Source of the DNA: Anaerolineae bacterium
GTDB lineage: Bacteria; Chloroflexota; Anaerolineae; UBA4142; SHND01
DNA: 41,343 bases
Assembly: GCA_021463195.1 (NCBI GenBank)
Contig: JAJTXZ010000043.1
Location: 1-41,343 of the forward strand
Reading direction: 5' to 3'
Below, in pieces: positions 7,436 to 14,984 of the stretch (position 1 is the stretch's first letter; each line of letters starts with the position of its first letter). The position numbers and the translations under genes are program-made. A model generated the notes under the pieces. That model ran no database searches. It worked only from the letters and a program-made list of their open reading frames with translations, and was not told the origin of the DNA.

Positions 7436-9079
7436 CTATAGCGCGTTCGATTCGCTTGACGGCGATATTTCCGACAGCGGCTGGTCAATCAGCGATGCTT
7501 TTAAACCCTTGTTCATTCCAACCAAGACCGCAATGGCGGCGGCTAAAAGAACGATGGCGAGTAGTATAAAGGTCACGACCATGCCTGCCGCGAACGCATC
7601 GCTAAAACCGATGACGATTTGTTTGGCGATTTCGTCGGGTAAGGTGGTCAAATTGCCCGAGATAGCGCTCGCAAAGGTTTTCTGAAAAATGGCAGCGACG
7701 GATTGGATGACCGCAGCCGGGGCGCCATTTTGTTCGAGTTGTCGCAAAAACGCCATATCCGCAAAATAGGTCACCATATAACTGGAAATGAGGATGCCGA
7801 GCGTAAAGCCCGATTGTCCAGCCGCGGTGTTGACGCCTGCCGCCATGCCTGTCATGCCCGGCGTCGCGTTGGTCAAGACGACTGTGGTGCGGGCGGGCGC
7901 GGCGAGACCGAGACCAAAACCGATAATGCTAAAGGGGATGATGAGCTGCCAATAGGGCGTTGATACTTGGACGAAAAACATGCTTGCCAAACCGAGCCCC
8001 ATTAACGCCAGCCCGGCGGTGATGATACGGCGCGCGTCAAAAATGAGCGCCAAGCGCGCGATAAAAACGGTCGCAAGCATCATGGCGAGAATGTACGGCA
8101 AAAGTTGCAGCCCCGCGCGCACAGGACCAATATTTTGGATTTGTTGAAAGAACGCGCCGATTTGAAAAAACAGCGCGCCTTGTCCTACCGAAAGCATGAT
8201 ACCCGCGAAAATGGCAAATGACATGTCGCGAATATTGTACAGTTTCGTCTGTTTTTCCAACCGTTGCGCGACCCAGCGATAGCCGATGATGAAACCGATA
8301 GCGCAAATCGCGATAATCAAGAACATATTGCGCCCGGTGATGCCGCCGCCGTACGCCAACAAGCCATAAACTAAACCAAAGATTGCCGCCGCCCACGCTA
8401 AATTTAAAAATAAATCGTGTCGCGAGGTGGTTTTGGGGGCGCGGCTCTCTGTCGCATCACGAAACACCAGGCGGATAGCGATTATGCCAAAGGCGATTGC
8501 GGGAATGAACGCGACCCAGATGAAATTGGTCTGCGCGAAAATTCCATTGAGCGAAGCGGCTAATACCATGCCGATACCTTGACACGCAAAGAGCGCGCCA
8601 TACGCAAAGGGGCGGCCTTGGGCGGAAAAAGCCACTGTCACCAGCGCGACGGTCATTGGCATAATCAAAACGCTCGAAATCAGATTGAGCGCATGGATGG
8701 CGCGATAGAGCCATGTTTCGTACAGAAACATGCCCCCTAGATTGGTTATCAGAATGCCCGCCAAACCCAAGAGCAAAAAACGTTTGCGCCCGAATAGGTC
8801 GCCGCTCACGCCGCCGGCGAGAGTGAGGACCGCCAACAGCAAATACGCCGCCGCGATTTGAATGGGGACGCCGCTGTTGGGATCGCGCAAACCTTGCTGC
8901 AATTCAGGCACCGATAACGAGAGAATCGGCGGTTGTAGCGTCGCCGCCAAAAGGGACGCCATACACGCAACCAAAACGCGCAACGCTTGACGATCGCTGA
9001 TGAGCGCGCTCAAGATTAACTTGCCGGGGCCCGGCAAGCGATTGGAGCTATTTTCTAAAAAGACGACGAATCGTTCCAT
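7436..9079 (-). CDS. MFS transporter, probable 14-TM DHA2 drug-exporter type
   Basis: Integral membrane protein of 547 residues with about 14 hydrophobic helices. Features: the MFS loop motif GDLFGRKRFLLLG after TM2, the LYRAIHALN region, and a C-terminal GMAAGVNTAAGQSGFTLGI segment resembling the motif-C region of EmrB/QacA-like exporters. Between TM12 and TM14 there is a large soluble loop (ADMAFLRQLEQNG to KQIVIGF), typical of DHA2 proteins. Substrate unknown. ATG 9079 is chosen because GAGG lies 11 nt upstream and it falls 22 bp after the dprA stop. An in-frame GTG at 9127 would overlap dprA. It is the last gene of the ffh-to-dprA run. Confidence 0.85.
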   Translation of the reverse strand: MERFVVFLENSSNRLPGPGKLILSALISDRQALRVLVACMASLLAATLQPPILSLSVPELQQGLRDPNSGVPIQIAAAYLLLAVLTLAGGVSGDLFGRKRFLLLGLAGILITNLGGMFLYETWLYRAIHALNLISSVLIMPMTVALVTVAFSAQGRPFAYGALFACQGIGMVLAASLNGIFAQTNFIWVAFIPAIAFGIIAIRLVFRDATESRAPKTTSRHDLFLNLAWAAAIFGLVYGLLAYGGGITGRNMFLIIAICAIGFIIGYRWVAQRLEKQTKLYNIRDMSFAIFAGIMLSVGQGALFFQIGAFFQQIQNIGPVRAGLQLLPYILAMMLATVFIARLALIFDARRIITAGLALMGLGLASMFFVQVSTPYWQLIIPFSIIGFGLGLAAPARTTVVLTNATPGMTGMAAGVNTAAGQSGFTLGILISSYMVTYFADMAFLRQLEQNGAPAAVIQSVAAIFQKTFASAISGNLTTLPDEIAKQIVIGFSDAFAAGMVVTFILLAIVLLAAAIAVLVGMNKGLKASLIDQPLSEISPSSESNAL

Positions 9080-9101
9080 GAACGTAAAAACCTCGCGGCA
9101 A

Positions 9102-10208
9102 TCAAGAATAATTTTCTGTGGCTTCACGCGCCAGCGTGTAATTCATGCCGCTCGTTTGCGTGACCATGCCTTTCAACTCCATCAACGCGAGCGTCGCGGT
9201 CACTTGGGCGATCGGCAATCCGCTTTGTTGATGGATTTCATCCACATGCGCGGGGTCGGCGGAAATATATTTCAATAACGTCGCTTCCGTCTCGTTCGAC
9301 GGTATAATCGCGCGCGCCTGTCGCTTTTCCGCAATCATTGTCAGATTCAGCTCTTCCAAGATATCCTCGACGCGCGTGATGAGTTTGGCGCGGCTTTCGC
9401 GTATCAATTTATTGGGCCCGCGCGATTCTTTGCGAAAAATATTTCCCGGCACCGCAAATACTTCGCGGTCTTGTTCGAGCGCGAACTCGCACGTAATCAT
9501 CGCGCCGCTCTGTTCGTCCCCTTCGACCAACAGCGTGCCGAGCGCCAATCCGCTGATGATACGGTTGCGCGGCGGAAAATTCGCCGCGTCCGGTTTCATG
9601 CCGATCGGATAATCACTGACGAGCGCGCCGCGTTCCGCAATCATGCGCGCGAGTTTCGCATGTTCAGGCGGATAGATTTGGTCAATGCCGTTGCCCAGCG
9701 CCGCAATCGTTCGTCCGCCGGCATCGAGCGCGGCAATGTGCGCGGCGGCGTCAATGCCGCGCGCCAAGCCGCTTACAATCGTCAATTTATTGCGCGCCAA
9801 TTCCATGCTAAAGGCGCGCGCGATTTCTTTGCCGTACGCGCTGGCGTGACGCGTGCCGACGATGGCGAGCGCCCATTCATCTTGAGTTTCAAAAGCGCCT
9901 TTGAGATATAAAATCGGCGGGGGCTGCGGAATCTCTTGGAGCAGACGCGGATATTGCGGATCATCCCACGTTAAAATGACATCGCAGGCGCGCCGCGCTT
10001 TTTCCACTTCGGCGTCGAGATTCAACTCTTGGCGCGCGCGCAACAAATTTTCCAGCGCGCGTTTATCGAGACCCGCCCGCGCGAGCTCAAACGCGTCGGC
10101 GCGCCACGCCGTTTCCAAAGCGCCAAAAAAATCGCGCAGCCGTTGCAGCTTGGCGGGACCAATGCCGCTGACGCGATTAAAACCGATGAAATAACGAATG
10201 TCTGTCAC
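9102..10208 (-). CDS. dprA: DNA-processing protein DprA
   Basis: 368 residues. DprA (Smf) binds incoming single-stranded DNA during transformation and loads RecA. Order: N-terminal helix-hairpin-helix (GFNRVSGIGPAKLQRLRDFF), a Rossmann-like domain with AIVGTRHASAYG, VSGLARGIDAAAH, ALGNGIDQIYPPEH, SDYPIG and NFPPRNRIISGL, then a C-terminal winged helix (about residues 300-365). Start is GTG 10208. TATTCT lies 6 nt upstream (10220-10215 on the minus strand) and no Shine-Dalgarno is seen, so it may also be transcribed leaderless from its own promoter besides read-through from rimM. Confidence 0.95.
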   Translation of the reverse strand: MTDIRYFIGFNRVSGIGPAKLQRLRDFFGALETAWRADAFELARAGLDKRALENLLRARQELNLDAEVEKARRACDVILTWDDPQYPRLLQEIPQPPPILYLKGAFETQDEWALAIVGTRHASAYGKEIARAFSMELARNKLTIVSGLARGIDAAAHIAALDAGGRTIAALGNGIDQIYPPEHAKLARMIAERGALVSDYPIGMKPDAANFPPRNRIISGLALGTLLVEGDEQSGAMITCEFALEQDREVFAVPGNIFRKESRGPNKLIRESRAKLITRVEDILEELNLTMIAEKRQARAIIPSNETEATLLKYISADPAHVDEIHQQSGLPIAQVTATLALMELKGMVTQTSGMNYTLAREATENYS

Positions 10209-10263
10209 AGCGCGAGAATACCACGTGGGTAAAGGGGTGTCAAACGTGTTTTGGCGGCGCGCC

Positions 10264-10782
10264 TCAAAGGTCGGTCAGCCCAGGCAGCAGTTCGACCGTC
10301 ATGGTCTGCGCGGCGAGGTCAATTTTTTTGATGACGCTTTTGAGCGCGGGGAGGAGAATTTCTTTGCCGTTGGGCGTGTGGACGATATACACATCGTTGG
10401 CGCCGGTTTCCAGAATTTGCGAAATCGCGCCGAGTGGTTCGCCGCTTAGCGTGACAACATTTAGTCCGATGATTTGATAATGATAATATTGCCCTTTTTT
10501 TAATTTCGCCGCCGCTTCACGCGGAATCTGAACCAGCGCGCCACGCAGTTTGGCGACAGAGGCGTCGGTTTCGCAACCCGCAAATTTAAAGAGCGCGTAA
10601 CCGGAATGCAGACGCGCGTGTTCGACTTGGAACGCGCGCGCCGGGGTTCCCACATATAAAGTTTTATGTTTGAGCAAGCGTTCGGGGTAATCCGAAAGAA
10701 TCTTGATTTTAATTTCGCCGCGAAAACCCCACGGTTTCAAGACTTGGCCTACAATGAGATAAGGTTGAATGTCGTCGGACAT
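10264..10782 (-). CDS. rimM: Ribosome maturation factor RimM
   Basis: 172 residues. RimM binds ribosomal protein S19 and helps 30S head maturation. The N-terminal beta-barrel begins LIVGQVLKPWGFRGEIKI and the C-terminal PRC-barrel includes GQYYHYQIIGLNV and GEPLGAISQILETGANDVYIV, followed by KEILLPALKSVI. ATG 10782 is chosen at the usual start of the family. The frame stays open upstream, but those codons are made of the palindromic repeat at 10795-10853. It sits in the common ffh-rpsP-khpA-rimM order; trmD, which usually follows, is replaced by dprA. Confidence 0.93.
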   Translation of the reverse strand: MSDDIQPYLIVGQVLKPWGFRGEIKIKILSDYPERLLKHKTLYVGTPARAFQVEHARLHSGYALFKFAGCETDASVAKLRGALVQIPREAAAKLKKGQYYHYQIIGLNVVTLSGEPLGAISQILETGANDVYIVHTPNGKEILLPALKSVIKKIDLAAQTMTVELLPGLTDL

Positions 10783-10794
10783 GAGGCGAGAGGG

Positions 10795-10853
10795 GAGGCG
10801 AAGCGATTCACGGCGGGCGCGTTTCATCGCCGCGTCCGAAATCGCTTCGCCTC
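10795..10853. repeat. Palindromic repeat (GGCGAAGC family) between khpA and rimM
   Basis: GAGGCGAAGCGATT (10795-10808) and AATCGCTTCGCCTC (10840-10853) are perfect 14-bp inverted arms. The element shares its gaGGCGAAGC core and tctaca edge with the elements at 17771-17844 and 20524-20596. It lies inside a cotranscribed region, so its hairpin would be in the mRNA just before rimM. Confidence 0.8.
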
Positions 10854-10862
10854 TACAGCGTA

Positions 10863-11147
10863 TCAAGCGTGATGCAATGAAGCCGCGTTCGGATGACTAA
10901 CGTTGCCGTTGCTGTCCAAAATTTCGAGCGTGGCGCGTTTGCCCTGCCGCACCGCGGCGATACGCACCAGCGTGCGCAGCGAATTGACAACGCGCCCGCC
11001 TTTGCCGATGATGCGCCCCATATCGCTTGGCGCGACCTGCAGCTCCACGTTCACGGTATGCGCATTTTCCATTACCCTGACGTGGATTTGTTCCGGATCG
11101 TCCACCAATGATTTGGTGATGTATTCGACGAGTTCTTGAATATTCAC
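10863..11147 (-). CDS. khpA: KH-domain RNA-binding protein KhpA
   Basis: Small KH-domain protein of 94 residues. The KH GxxG loop is in MGRIIGKGGRVVNSLRTLVR, preceded by VNVELQVAPSD. KhpA usually works with KhpB/Jag in RNA-linked control of cell growth. Its position between rpsP and rimM is the conserved one. The last about 16 residues (SNGNVSHPNAASLHHA) exceed the usual family length, and the stop lies against the adjacent palindromic repeat, suggesting repeat insertion may have altered the C-terminus. Confidence 0.92.
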   Translation of the reverse strand: MNIQELVEYITKSLVDDPEQIHVRVMENAHTVNVELQVAPSDMGRIIGKGGRVVNSLRTLVRIAAVRQGKRATLEILDSNGNVSHPNAASLHHA

Positions 11148-11271
11148 AGTGCTTTTTCTCTCTTACTTTGTGCTTGACGGATGAGGTCGGGCAAGCGCTT
11201 GCAAAACTAGTCACGCGCGTCAAACACAAGATTGGGGTGCGCGCTGGATTGACCGCCAAATCGGCGCGGTC

Positions 11272-11583
11272 TCAACCGGCGGCGCTTGTTTTCGCGTCGG
11301 CGGGCGCGCTATTGGTCTTTTTGCGTTGTTGATAATATTTGTCTGTGATGCCCGCGATTTTGAGCAAGCGCCCGACGGAATCGGTTGGTGTAGCGCCGGC
11401 TTTGAGCCAATAGTTGACGCGGTCCGCTTTGAGTTGCACCAGCGGCGGATTTTGGCGCGGGTCATATACGCCCAGATTCTCGATAAACTTGCCGTCGCGT
11501 TTACTGCGTTCTTCCTGAATGACCACGCGGTAGGTGGGTTGTTTTTTCATGCCTTTGCGGGTCAATTTGATTTTCGTAGCCAT
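11272..11583 (-). CDS. rpsP: 30S ribosomal protein S16
   Basis: 103 residues. The S16 signature is clear: KIKLTRKGMKKQPTYRVV, then ENLGVYDPRQNPP, DRVNYWLKAGATPTDSVGRLLK. ATG 11583 gives the canonical N-terminus MATKIKL; AAGGAG lies 12 nt upstream. The C-terminal tail is Ala/Lys-rich. It follows ffh by 83 bp; 124 bp separate it from khpA, with a weak GACCGC/GCGGTC hairpin (about 11245-11280) and no clear terminator. Confidence 0.95.
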   Translation of the reverse strand: MATKIKLTRKGMKKQPTYRVVIQEERSKRDGKFIENLGVYDPRQNPPLVQLKADRVNYWLKAGATPTDSVGRLLKIAGITDKYYQQRKKTNSAPADAKTSAAG

Positions 11584-11666
11584 GGCTTGCGGTTTCTCCT
11601 TTTGCTGCGCGCTGGGCATATCGCGAATAGTCCGGCGCGGCTGATTGACAATGGTTGGTGTATTTT

Positions 11667-13004
11667 TTATCCGAATCCCGGAAAGCCGGGAAAGCGCGGC
11701 AGTCCACGTCCTTTGCCGCTCTTGAGTTGCTGCATCATTTTTTGCATCTGCTTGAACTCGCGCATCAGCTCGTTCACATCTTGCACGGTCGTGCCGCTGC
11801 CGGCGGCGATGCGTTGCCGGCGACGCGCATTCAAAACGTCAGGTTGGCGGCGTTCCTGCGGCGTCATGGAATGAATGATCGCTTCGATGCGCTTGAATTG
11901 TTGTTCCGTCGCTTCTTCCGGAATTTCTTTGGCGACTTGGGCAAAGCCCGGAATCATGCTCATGATTTGCGTCAGCGGCCCCAACTTTTTAATTTGCTGC
12001 ATCTGCTGCAAAAAATCTTCGAGCGTGAATTGCGCCTTGAGCATTTTTTCGGCGGCTTGGCGCGCCTGCTCTTGGTCGAGATTTTGCTGCGCGCGCTCGA
12101 TGAGCGTGAGGACATCGCCCATGCCGAGAATGCGCGACGCGAGTCGGTCCGGATAAAAGGGTTCCAACGCGTCCGGCTTTTCGCCGACGCCGAGGAATTT
12201 GATTGGAACGCCTGTCACGGAACGCACTGAAAGCGCCGCGCCGCCGCGCGCGTCGCCATCCACTTTGGTCAAAATCAAACCGGTCAGCCCGACGCGTTTA
12301 TTGAATTCATCCGCGACGCGAACCGCTTCTTGCCCGGTCATTGAATCCACAATCAAAATCGTTTCTTGCGGATTCGTGCGACTCTTGACCTGTTCAAGCT
12401 CCTTCATCAAATCGTCGTCAATATGCAGCCGTCCGGCGGTGTCTAGAATGACGACGCTGTAAGCGGACGCAGTGGCATGCTTTACCGCGTCAGCGCAAAT
12501 CTGCGGCGGCGGAGTTTTCGGGTCCACCGCGTAAACGTTAATATCAAGTTGTTTTCCGAGTGTTTGTAACTGCTGAATCGCGGCAGGGCGGCGCGTATCC
12601 GCCGCGACCATGAGCGAACGCTGTCCCTGTTTACGCAAGTGCAGCGCGAGTTTCGCGGCGGTGGTCGTTTTGCCGGACCCTTGCAGCCCGATGAGCATAA
12701 TCGTGTGCGGCGCCGCGCCCGCTAAATCGAGTTTTGCCGGTTCGCCCAGCGTCGCAATCAATTCTTCGTTGACGATTTTGACGACGGCTTGCGCGGGCGT
12801 GAGCGATTGCATCACTTCGGCGCCAATCGCGCGCGCGCGGACGCGCTCGAGAAATTGGCGCACGACTTTCAAGTTGACGTCCGCTTCGAGCAACGCCATT
12901 CGCACTTCGCGCAACGCCACATCCACGTCGGCTTCGGTCAATTTGCCTTTGCCGGAAAGGCGTTTGAAAACGCCTTCGAGTTTATCAGAGAGACTTTCAA
13001 ACAT
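11667..13004 (-). CDS. ffh: Signal recognition particle protein Ffh
   Basis: 445-residue SRP GTPase that targets nascent membrane proteins to FtsY/SecYEG. N domain (1-85), then the G domain with GLQGSGKTTTAAKLA, DTRRPAA, DTAGRLHID, TKVDGDARGGAAL and the GVGEKPDALEPF closing motif. The M domain starts at GMGDVLTLIERAQ, carries the RNA-binding RRQRIAAGSGTTVQDVNEL and ends in a methionine-rich tail (MQKMMQQL) and a Gly/Pro-rich end. Complete. It heads the operon from the promoter at 13014-13041, whose -10 is only 9 nt from ATG 13004. Confidence 0.97.
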   Translation of the reverse strand: MFESLSDKLEGVFKRLSGKGKLTEADVDVALREVRMALLEADVNLKVVRQFLERVRARAIGAEVMQSLTPAQAVVKIVNEELIATLGEPAKLDLAGAAPHTIMLIGLQGSGKTTTAAKLALHLRKQGQRSLMVAADTRRPAAIQQLQTLGKQLDINVYAVDPKTPPPQICADAVKHATASAYSVVILDTAGRLHIDDDLMKELEQVKSRTNPQETILIVDSMTGQEAVRVADEFNKRVGLTGLILTKVDGDARGGAALSVRSVTGVPIKFLGVGEKPDALEPFYPDRLASRILGMGDVLTLIERAQQNLDQEQARQAAEKMLKAQFTLEDFLQQMQQIKKLGPLTQIMSMIPGFAQVAKEIPEEATEQQFKRIEAIIHSMTPQERRQPDVLNARRRQRIAAGSGTTVQDVNELMREFKQMQKMMQQLKSGKGRGLPRFPGFPGFG

Positions 13005-13013
13005 AGGCGATAT

Positions 13014-13041
13014 ATTATATGCACAAAAGGGCTAGCCGCAA
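13014..13041 (-). promoter_or_regulatory. Promoter of the ffh operon
   Basis: Minus strand: TTGCGG (13041-13036), a 16-nt spacer and TATAAT (13019-13014), then 9 nt to ATG 13004. No Shine-Dalgarno. A leaderless or nearly leaderless transcript is expected. Confidence 0.65.
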
Positions 13042-13182
13042 ACATCTTTTTGCTGTTAGAATGATTACAATTAAAACGCGGAGAGATTGGCAAGCGCGCC
13101 AACCCGCGCGCGCAAGCCGCCGTCGCAGGTTGACGGCTATAAAAGAGGGTAAAAATGCGCTGGCAGAGCGAATGGCGCGGCG

Positions 13183-14022
13183 TCAGTCTTTTAAACAGAG
13201 GGCAATGTCCGCGCGCGCTTGCGCCAGCGTAGGATGGGGTTGAATTTGCTTGAGCGCGTTTTCCCACGCGCGCTCCAGCATCGGCGCGTACGTTCCATCC
13301 AAATCGGAATAGAGCGCAACGTGTTTTGCGTCGGCAAAACGCTGCGCCAACGCGCGCGTTGCGCGCAGGTCCAAAGCGTCCGCGCCGCGCGTCAGGATGA
13401 ACCATAAATCGTAAACATCGCGCGCGCGGGGCTTTTGGGAATATAAAACGATGCGCTCCGCCGCCAATTCTTCCAACGCGATCGCGCGCACGGTCGCCTG
13501 ACATTCATCGCCAAAAGGGTGCCGCAGCGGGCGTAAAGTCGGTTCAACGCGCGGCGGTGCGGCTACAAAACGCGCGACAATGAGCGGTTGCGCGGCAGAG
13601 CGCCGTCCGAGCGGGCCCGCGAATTCGATGCGCGCTTCAGTCGAGTGAAAACTACGCTGCTTGAATCGCAAGCCCGACGCGCGCGCCGCGTCCGCCGCCG
13701 CCGCGTCGAGCTCGCGTTCCAATACTGTATCGTCCAAATGCGCCGCGCGCGCGAAATCCGCATCCGCGACGCGCGGGTAATTTTCAAAATACGCGTGCGC
13801 CAGCGCCGCCGCGCCGCGCAGCGTCAACGCATCGCGCAGCGCCGCGCGGTCAAAGATGCCCTTGAGCAACCAGTCGAGCGCGTAGATTTTTTCCACCGCG
13901 CTGATTTCCAACTGCCACGCGAGCGATTTTTTTCGCAGTTCGCCAAAAGAAAGCATAAAGGAATGAATAGAGCGCAATGCGCCAACGCCGTTTTGTCTTG
14001 AACCGCGTCGCGCATTAGGCAT
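13183..14022 (-). CDS. Divergent AbiEii-like nucleotidyltransferase family protein
   Basis: 279 residues. It resembles the nucleotidyltransferase AbiEii/AbiGii (DUF1814) family: ALDWLLKGIF near the start, LTLRGAAALAHAYF where family members have LKGGTAL, and RARDVYDLWFIL matching the conserved RDxYDLxxLL helix. The catalytic RFSxDxD segment appears only as RVADADF, so activity is doubtful. No AbiEi-type antitoxin gene is adjacent, which argues against an intact toxin-antitoxin pair. The start is uncertain: ATG 14022 is 11 nt from the predicted transcription start, while ATG 13956 (MLSFGELRKK) is a more typical family N-terminus. The 178 bp between its stop and ffh hold only the ffh promoter. 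Confidence 0.6.
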   Translation of the reverse strand: MPNARRGSRQNGVGALRSIHSFMLSFGELRKKSLAWQLEISAVEKIYALDWLLKGIFDRAALRDALTLRGAAALAHAYFENYPRVADADFARAAHLDDTVLERELDAAAADAARASGLRFKQRSFHSTEARIEFAGPLGRRSAAQPLIVARFVAAPPRVEPTLRPLRHPFGDECQATVRAIALEELAAERIVLYSQKPRARDVYDLWFILTRGADALDLRATRALAQRFADAKHVALYSDLDGTYAPMLERAWENALKQIQPHPTLAQARADIALCLKD

Positions 14023-14038
14023 TCGGCGCTCATTCTTG

Positions 14039-14045
14039 TATTATA
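14039..14045. promoter_or_regulatory. Overlapping back-to-back -10 elements
   Basis: Plus strand TATTAT (14039-14044) ends 7 nt before ATG 14052. Minus strand TATAAT (14045-14040) lies 17 nt before ATG 14022. The two -10 boxes share the same base pairs, suggesting a symmetrical bidirectional promoter. Confidence 0.5.
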
Positions 14046-14051
14046 TTCGAT

Positions 14052-14213
14052 ATGAATCTCGCAACGCTTTCGTTTCCTCTGCTCGCCATCGGCTTGCTAT
14101 GTCTCGCGCTGCTGATTACGGCTGCCGTCGGCGCAGGCGTTGGCGCGGTGGCGCTCGCGTTTGCTCCGATATTGGTGTGGGCAATCGTTTTGGCGCTCAA
14201 AGGACGGCGTTGA
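14052..14213 (+). CDS. Small hydrophobic membrane protein, 53 residues
   Basis: The frame translates to a peptide starting MNLATLSFPLLAIGLLCLAL and continuing with Ala/Gly/Val-rich hydrophobic sequence, ending LALKGRR. Two membrane helices are likely. ATG 14052 is 7 nt after a -10 and there is no Shine-Dalgarno. The stop is 2 bp before the next gene, so the two are probably translationally coupled. Family not recognised. Confidence 0.6.
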   Translation: MNLATLSFPLLAIGLLCLALLITAAVGAGVGAVALAFAPILVWAIVLALKGRR

Positions 14214-14215
14214 GC

Positions 14216-14920
14216 ATGTCGGATACAACGCTCGTCGCGCAGTTCTTGGCGGTGGCGCTGTTTGCCGCCTGTTTTTATCATTCGTGGAACGTGGAAGGAC
14301 GCCGCCTCGCGCAGCAGTGGTTTTTTATCGGCTATATCTTTTTTTTGCTGCTGCAGAGTCTATTGGTGGTCACGGGCCAAATAGCGTTCGATGCCGCGTT
14401 TTTGACTATCGGCGCCGCGCCGTCGGTATGGGTGATGGTGTATCCCGCGCTCTTTTATCTTGCCTATACCATCGCCAAATTCTTGGCGGACGAGCAAAAT
14501 TTGCGCGCGATGTGTTATTTAATGTTTTTGCTCACGCCCGCGCTGCTGTTGCCGGTGGACGCGACGGGTTTGCGAATGGGCTGGTGGACCTATCCGTCGG
14601 AATCCATCGCGTTCCTCAATGGCGTGCCATTTTATCTGCCGTTTGCGTGGGGCGTTATCGGCGCGGCGTTCATGTACATGTTTGGACGCATTCGCAAGAT
14701 TCATTTTCGCGGCAGCGGCCAACTTTTTGCGTTGATGTTGGCGGCGCCGCTGCTCGCCGGTTTTTCAATTTTCCTGATTGCGCTTGTACAAGTAATTGTG
14801 GATACGATTGCGGCGTTTGCAGGCGAGACGTGGTTGTACGGCTTGCTGTTGGTGTTGTTCGGCGCCTTGCCGCTTGGCGTCTTGCGACCGCCGCGCGCGT
14901 CAAACGTCAAACGCAAATAA
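14216..14920 (+). CDS. Multipass membrane protein, possibly distantly CruF/DUF422-like
   Basis: 234 residues with about seven hydrophobic helices. The central segment (DATGLRMGWWTYPSE, then GVPFYLPFAWGVIG) resembles the layout of carotenoid-hydratase-like DUF422 proteins, which have D-x-x-A followed by a Trp/aromatic pair and a VPxxNF-W motif. The match is partial, so function is not assigned. It follows the 53-residue membrane gene by 2 bp and ends 64 bp before the TIGR00300 gene. The C-terminus is basic (RPPRASNVKRK). Confidence 0.7.
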   Translation: MSDTTLVAQFLAVALFAACFYHSWNVEGRRLAQQWFFIGYIFFLLLQSLLVVTGQIAFDAAFLTIGAAPSVWVMVYPALFYLAYTIAKFLADEQNLRAMCYLMFLLTPALLLPVDATGLRMGWWTYPSESIAFLNGVPFYLPFAWGVIGAAFMYMFGRIRKIHFRGSGQLFALMLAAPLLAGFSIFLIALVQVIVDTIAAFAGETWLYGLLLVLFGALPLGVLRPPRASNVKRK

Positions 14921-14950
14921 CGCAGCGCCGTCATCGTCAAACGTTAGTTT

Positions 14951-14978
14951 TCAATTCCCGATTTCCGATTCTCAATTT
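14951..14978. repeat. Four heptamer units before the TIGR00300 gene
   Basis: TCAATTC, CCGATTT, CCGATTC, TCAATTT (14951-14978), ending 6 nt before ATG 14985. Same heptamer family as elsewhere in the window; it fills the place of a ribosome-binding site. Confidence 0.65.
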
Positions 14979-14984
14979 TTAACC

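Noticed and set aside
10783-10866. N-terminal extension of rimM
   Set aside because: Consists of palindromic-repeat codons; family proteins begin at the ATG used here.
13183-14213. AbiE toxin-antitoxin system
   Set aside because: No AbiEi-like antitoxin is adjacent and the toxin motifs are degraded.
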